This document shows positions 5,876 through 6,591 of a stretch of 6,591 bases of DNA, one piece after another. Where the stretch lies: assembly GCA_002705465.1 (NCBI GenBank), contig PAGS01000050.1, positions 1,924 through 8,514 on the forward strand. The letters run 5' to 3'. Below the pieces are notes generated by a model. The model had not been told where the DNA came from. It was given only the letters and a program-made list of their open reading frames with translations, and made no database searches. This stretch comes from Halieaceae bacterium (lineage in GTDB: Bacteria; Pseudomonadota; Gammaproteobacteria; Pseudomonadales; Halieaceae). Every line of letters begins with the position of its first letter. Position 1 is the first letter of the stretch. The translations under genes and the position numbers were made by a program.

Positions 5876-6591
5876 TTACTGAATACCCCAGGCAATCCCT
5901 CTACGGAGTAGCTCGTAATAGGCGGGCACCTCCCAGCTACCGCGCTCGAGCACCGGGTACTCCTCAACAAGGGGCTGCATGTCGTAGGTTGAGCGACAAT
6001 GACCCAGAGTCAGATACAAAACGGTACCTTGGCCATAGGGACGCAGATAAAACACTGCGTGCTCATCGTCGTCCTCCCAATCACCATCTTGGAAAGCATC
6101 AACCTTGCCCGACCATTTGGTATGCAAGAGCATCTCGTTCTCGCCGTGGTATTCCGAGAGGTAAAGCTCATCTGTTGTATCGAAGGGCTCGATGCCCTCA
6201 ACTAGAGGGTGGTCAGGTTTAGTGACCTCCACTCGATACGGCTCGATAGGCGGATGCGCCAGAAACTGACTGCCCAACACCTCCATAAAATCCTTGTGAT
6301 CGCGGGGCGCGCGCAGTAGCGGTGGATCATGGCTCAACCACTCCAGCACGGAGTTGGTTGCGTGTAGGGCAAACCACTTGCCGCCCTCCTCGATATAGGA
6401 CTTCAACCGAGCCTGACCCGCGGCGTCTGGCACCTCGTCACAGGTATAGGTCACGAGCAGGTCAGCTTCGCACATGGCCTCAACATCGCTGTAATCATTG
6501 GCCACTTTGACCCTCACCCCATCGTGCTCTGCCAACAGCTTGAGCAACTCAAGCCGCGCAAAGTCAAAGTCGTGATACTTGCCGCCGCACA
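5876..6591 (-). CDS. ThuA-domain protein (glutamine amidotransferase-like fold), N-terminus off the window
   Basis: The frame is open from the right edge to TAA at 5876, giving 237 visible residues. The first visible ones, CGGKYHDFDFARLELL, are the normal opening of ThuA-like proteins, so probably only about 5-15 residues are missing. Family landmarks appear in order: LLVTYTCDEVPD near 44-55, GGKWFALHATNS near 69-80, the DFMEVLGSQFLAHPP stretch near 100-114, PDHPLVEGIEPF near 125-136, TDELYLSEYHGENE near 139-152, and YGQGTVLYLTLGHC near 185-198. ThuA takes its name from rhizobial trehalose utilisation, and the fold resembles class I glutamine amidotransferases. Biochemical roles in the family are mostly undefined, with sugar or sugar-derivative metabolism the common theme. 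No signal peptide can be judged because the start is cut off. It directly precedes dld (77 bases to the chosen dld start), suggesting joint expression, but a shared pathway is only inferred. Confidence 0.9.
   Translation of the reverse strand, partial: CGGKYHDFDFARLELLKLLAEHDGVRVKVANDYSDVEAMCEADLLVTYTCDEVPDAAGQARLKSYIEEGGKWFALHATNSVLEWLSHDPPLLRAPRDHKDFMEVLGSQFLAHPPIEPYRVEVTKPDHPLVEGIEPFDTTDELYLSEYHGENEMLLHTKWSGKVDAFQDGDWEDDDEHAVFYLRPYGQGTVLYLTLGHCRSTYDMQPLVEEYPVLERGSWEVPAYYELLRRGIAWGIQ

Overview
The window is a moderately GC-rich bacterial segment. Every well-supported gene lies on the minus strand, so transcription runs right to left. It fits a gammaproteobacterium. The D-lactate dehydrogenase is the membrane-bound quinone type known from E. 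coli Dld and matches it closely over most of its length. Other points in favour are Shine-Dalgarno sites, a Sec-type signal peptide and what looks like the tail of a TonB-dependent receptor. A marine or environmental member is plausible, but the sequence alone does not give a genus.

Right-hand block (about 4110-6591): a ThuA-domain protein, cut at its N-terminus by the window edge, is followed closely by dld. They probably share a transcript, and any promoter lies outside the window.

Middle gap (3665-4109): no intact gene. It holds a strong plus-strand rho-independent terminator. Just before that is a 42-codon plus-strand reading frame that resembles the last strands of a TonB-dependent receptor, so this looks like the stump of a deleted convergent gene. 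At its left end are the probable promoter, a small inverted repeat and a strong ribosome binding site for the next minus-strand operon.

Left-hand block (1-3664): four genes alternate between two families. In transcription order they are a quinone-oxidoreductase-like MDR protein (broken by a one-base frameshift), a two-domain VOC protein, a second MDR protein (intact), and a VOC protein with a signal peptide whose C-terminus runs off the window. Junctions are 8, 83 and 83 bases, which suggests one operon. Repeated pairing of NAD(P)H-dependent MDR reductases with VOC proteins suggests processing of some carbonyl, enone or quinone-like compound, but the substrate cannot be read from the sequence. 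The cytoplasmic VOC protein appears to have lost most of the metal ligands of the catalytic families.

No RNA genes, CRISPR arrays, insertion sequences or phage genes were seen. The points most worth a second look are the alternating MDR/VOC operon, the frameshift in its first gene, the exported VOC protein and the receptor stump with its surviving terminator.
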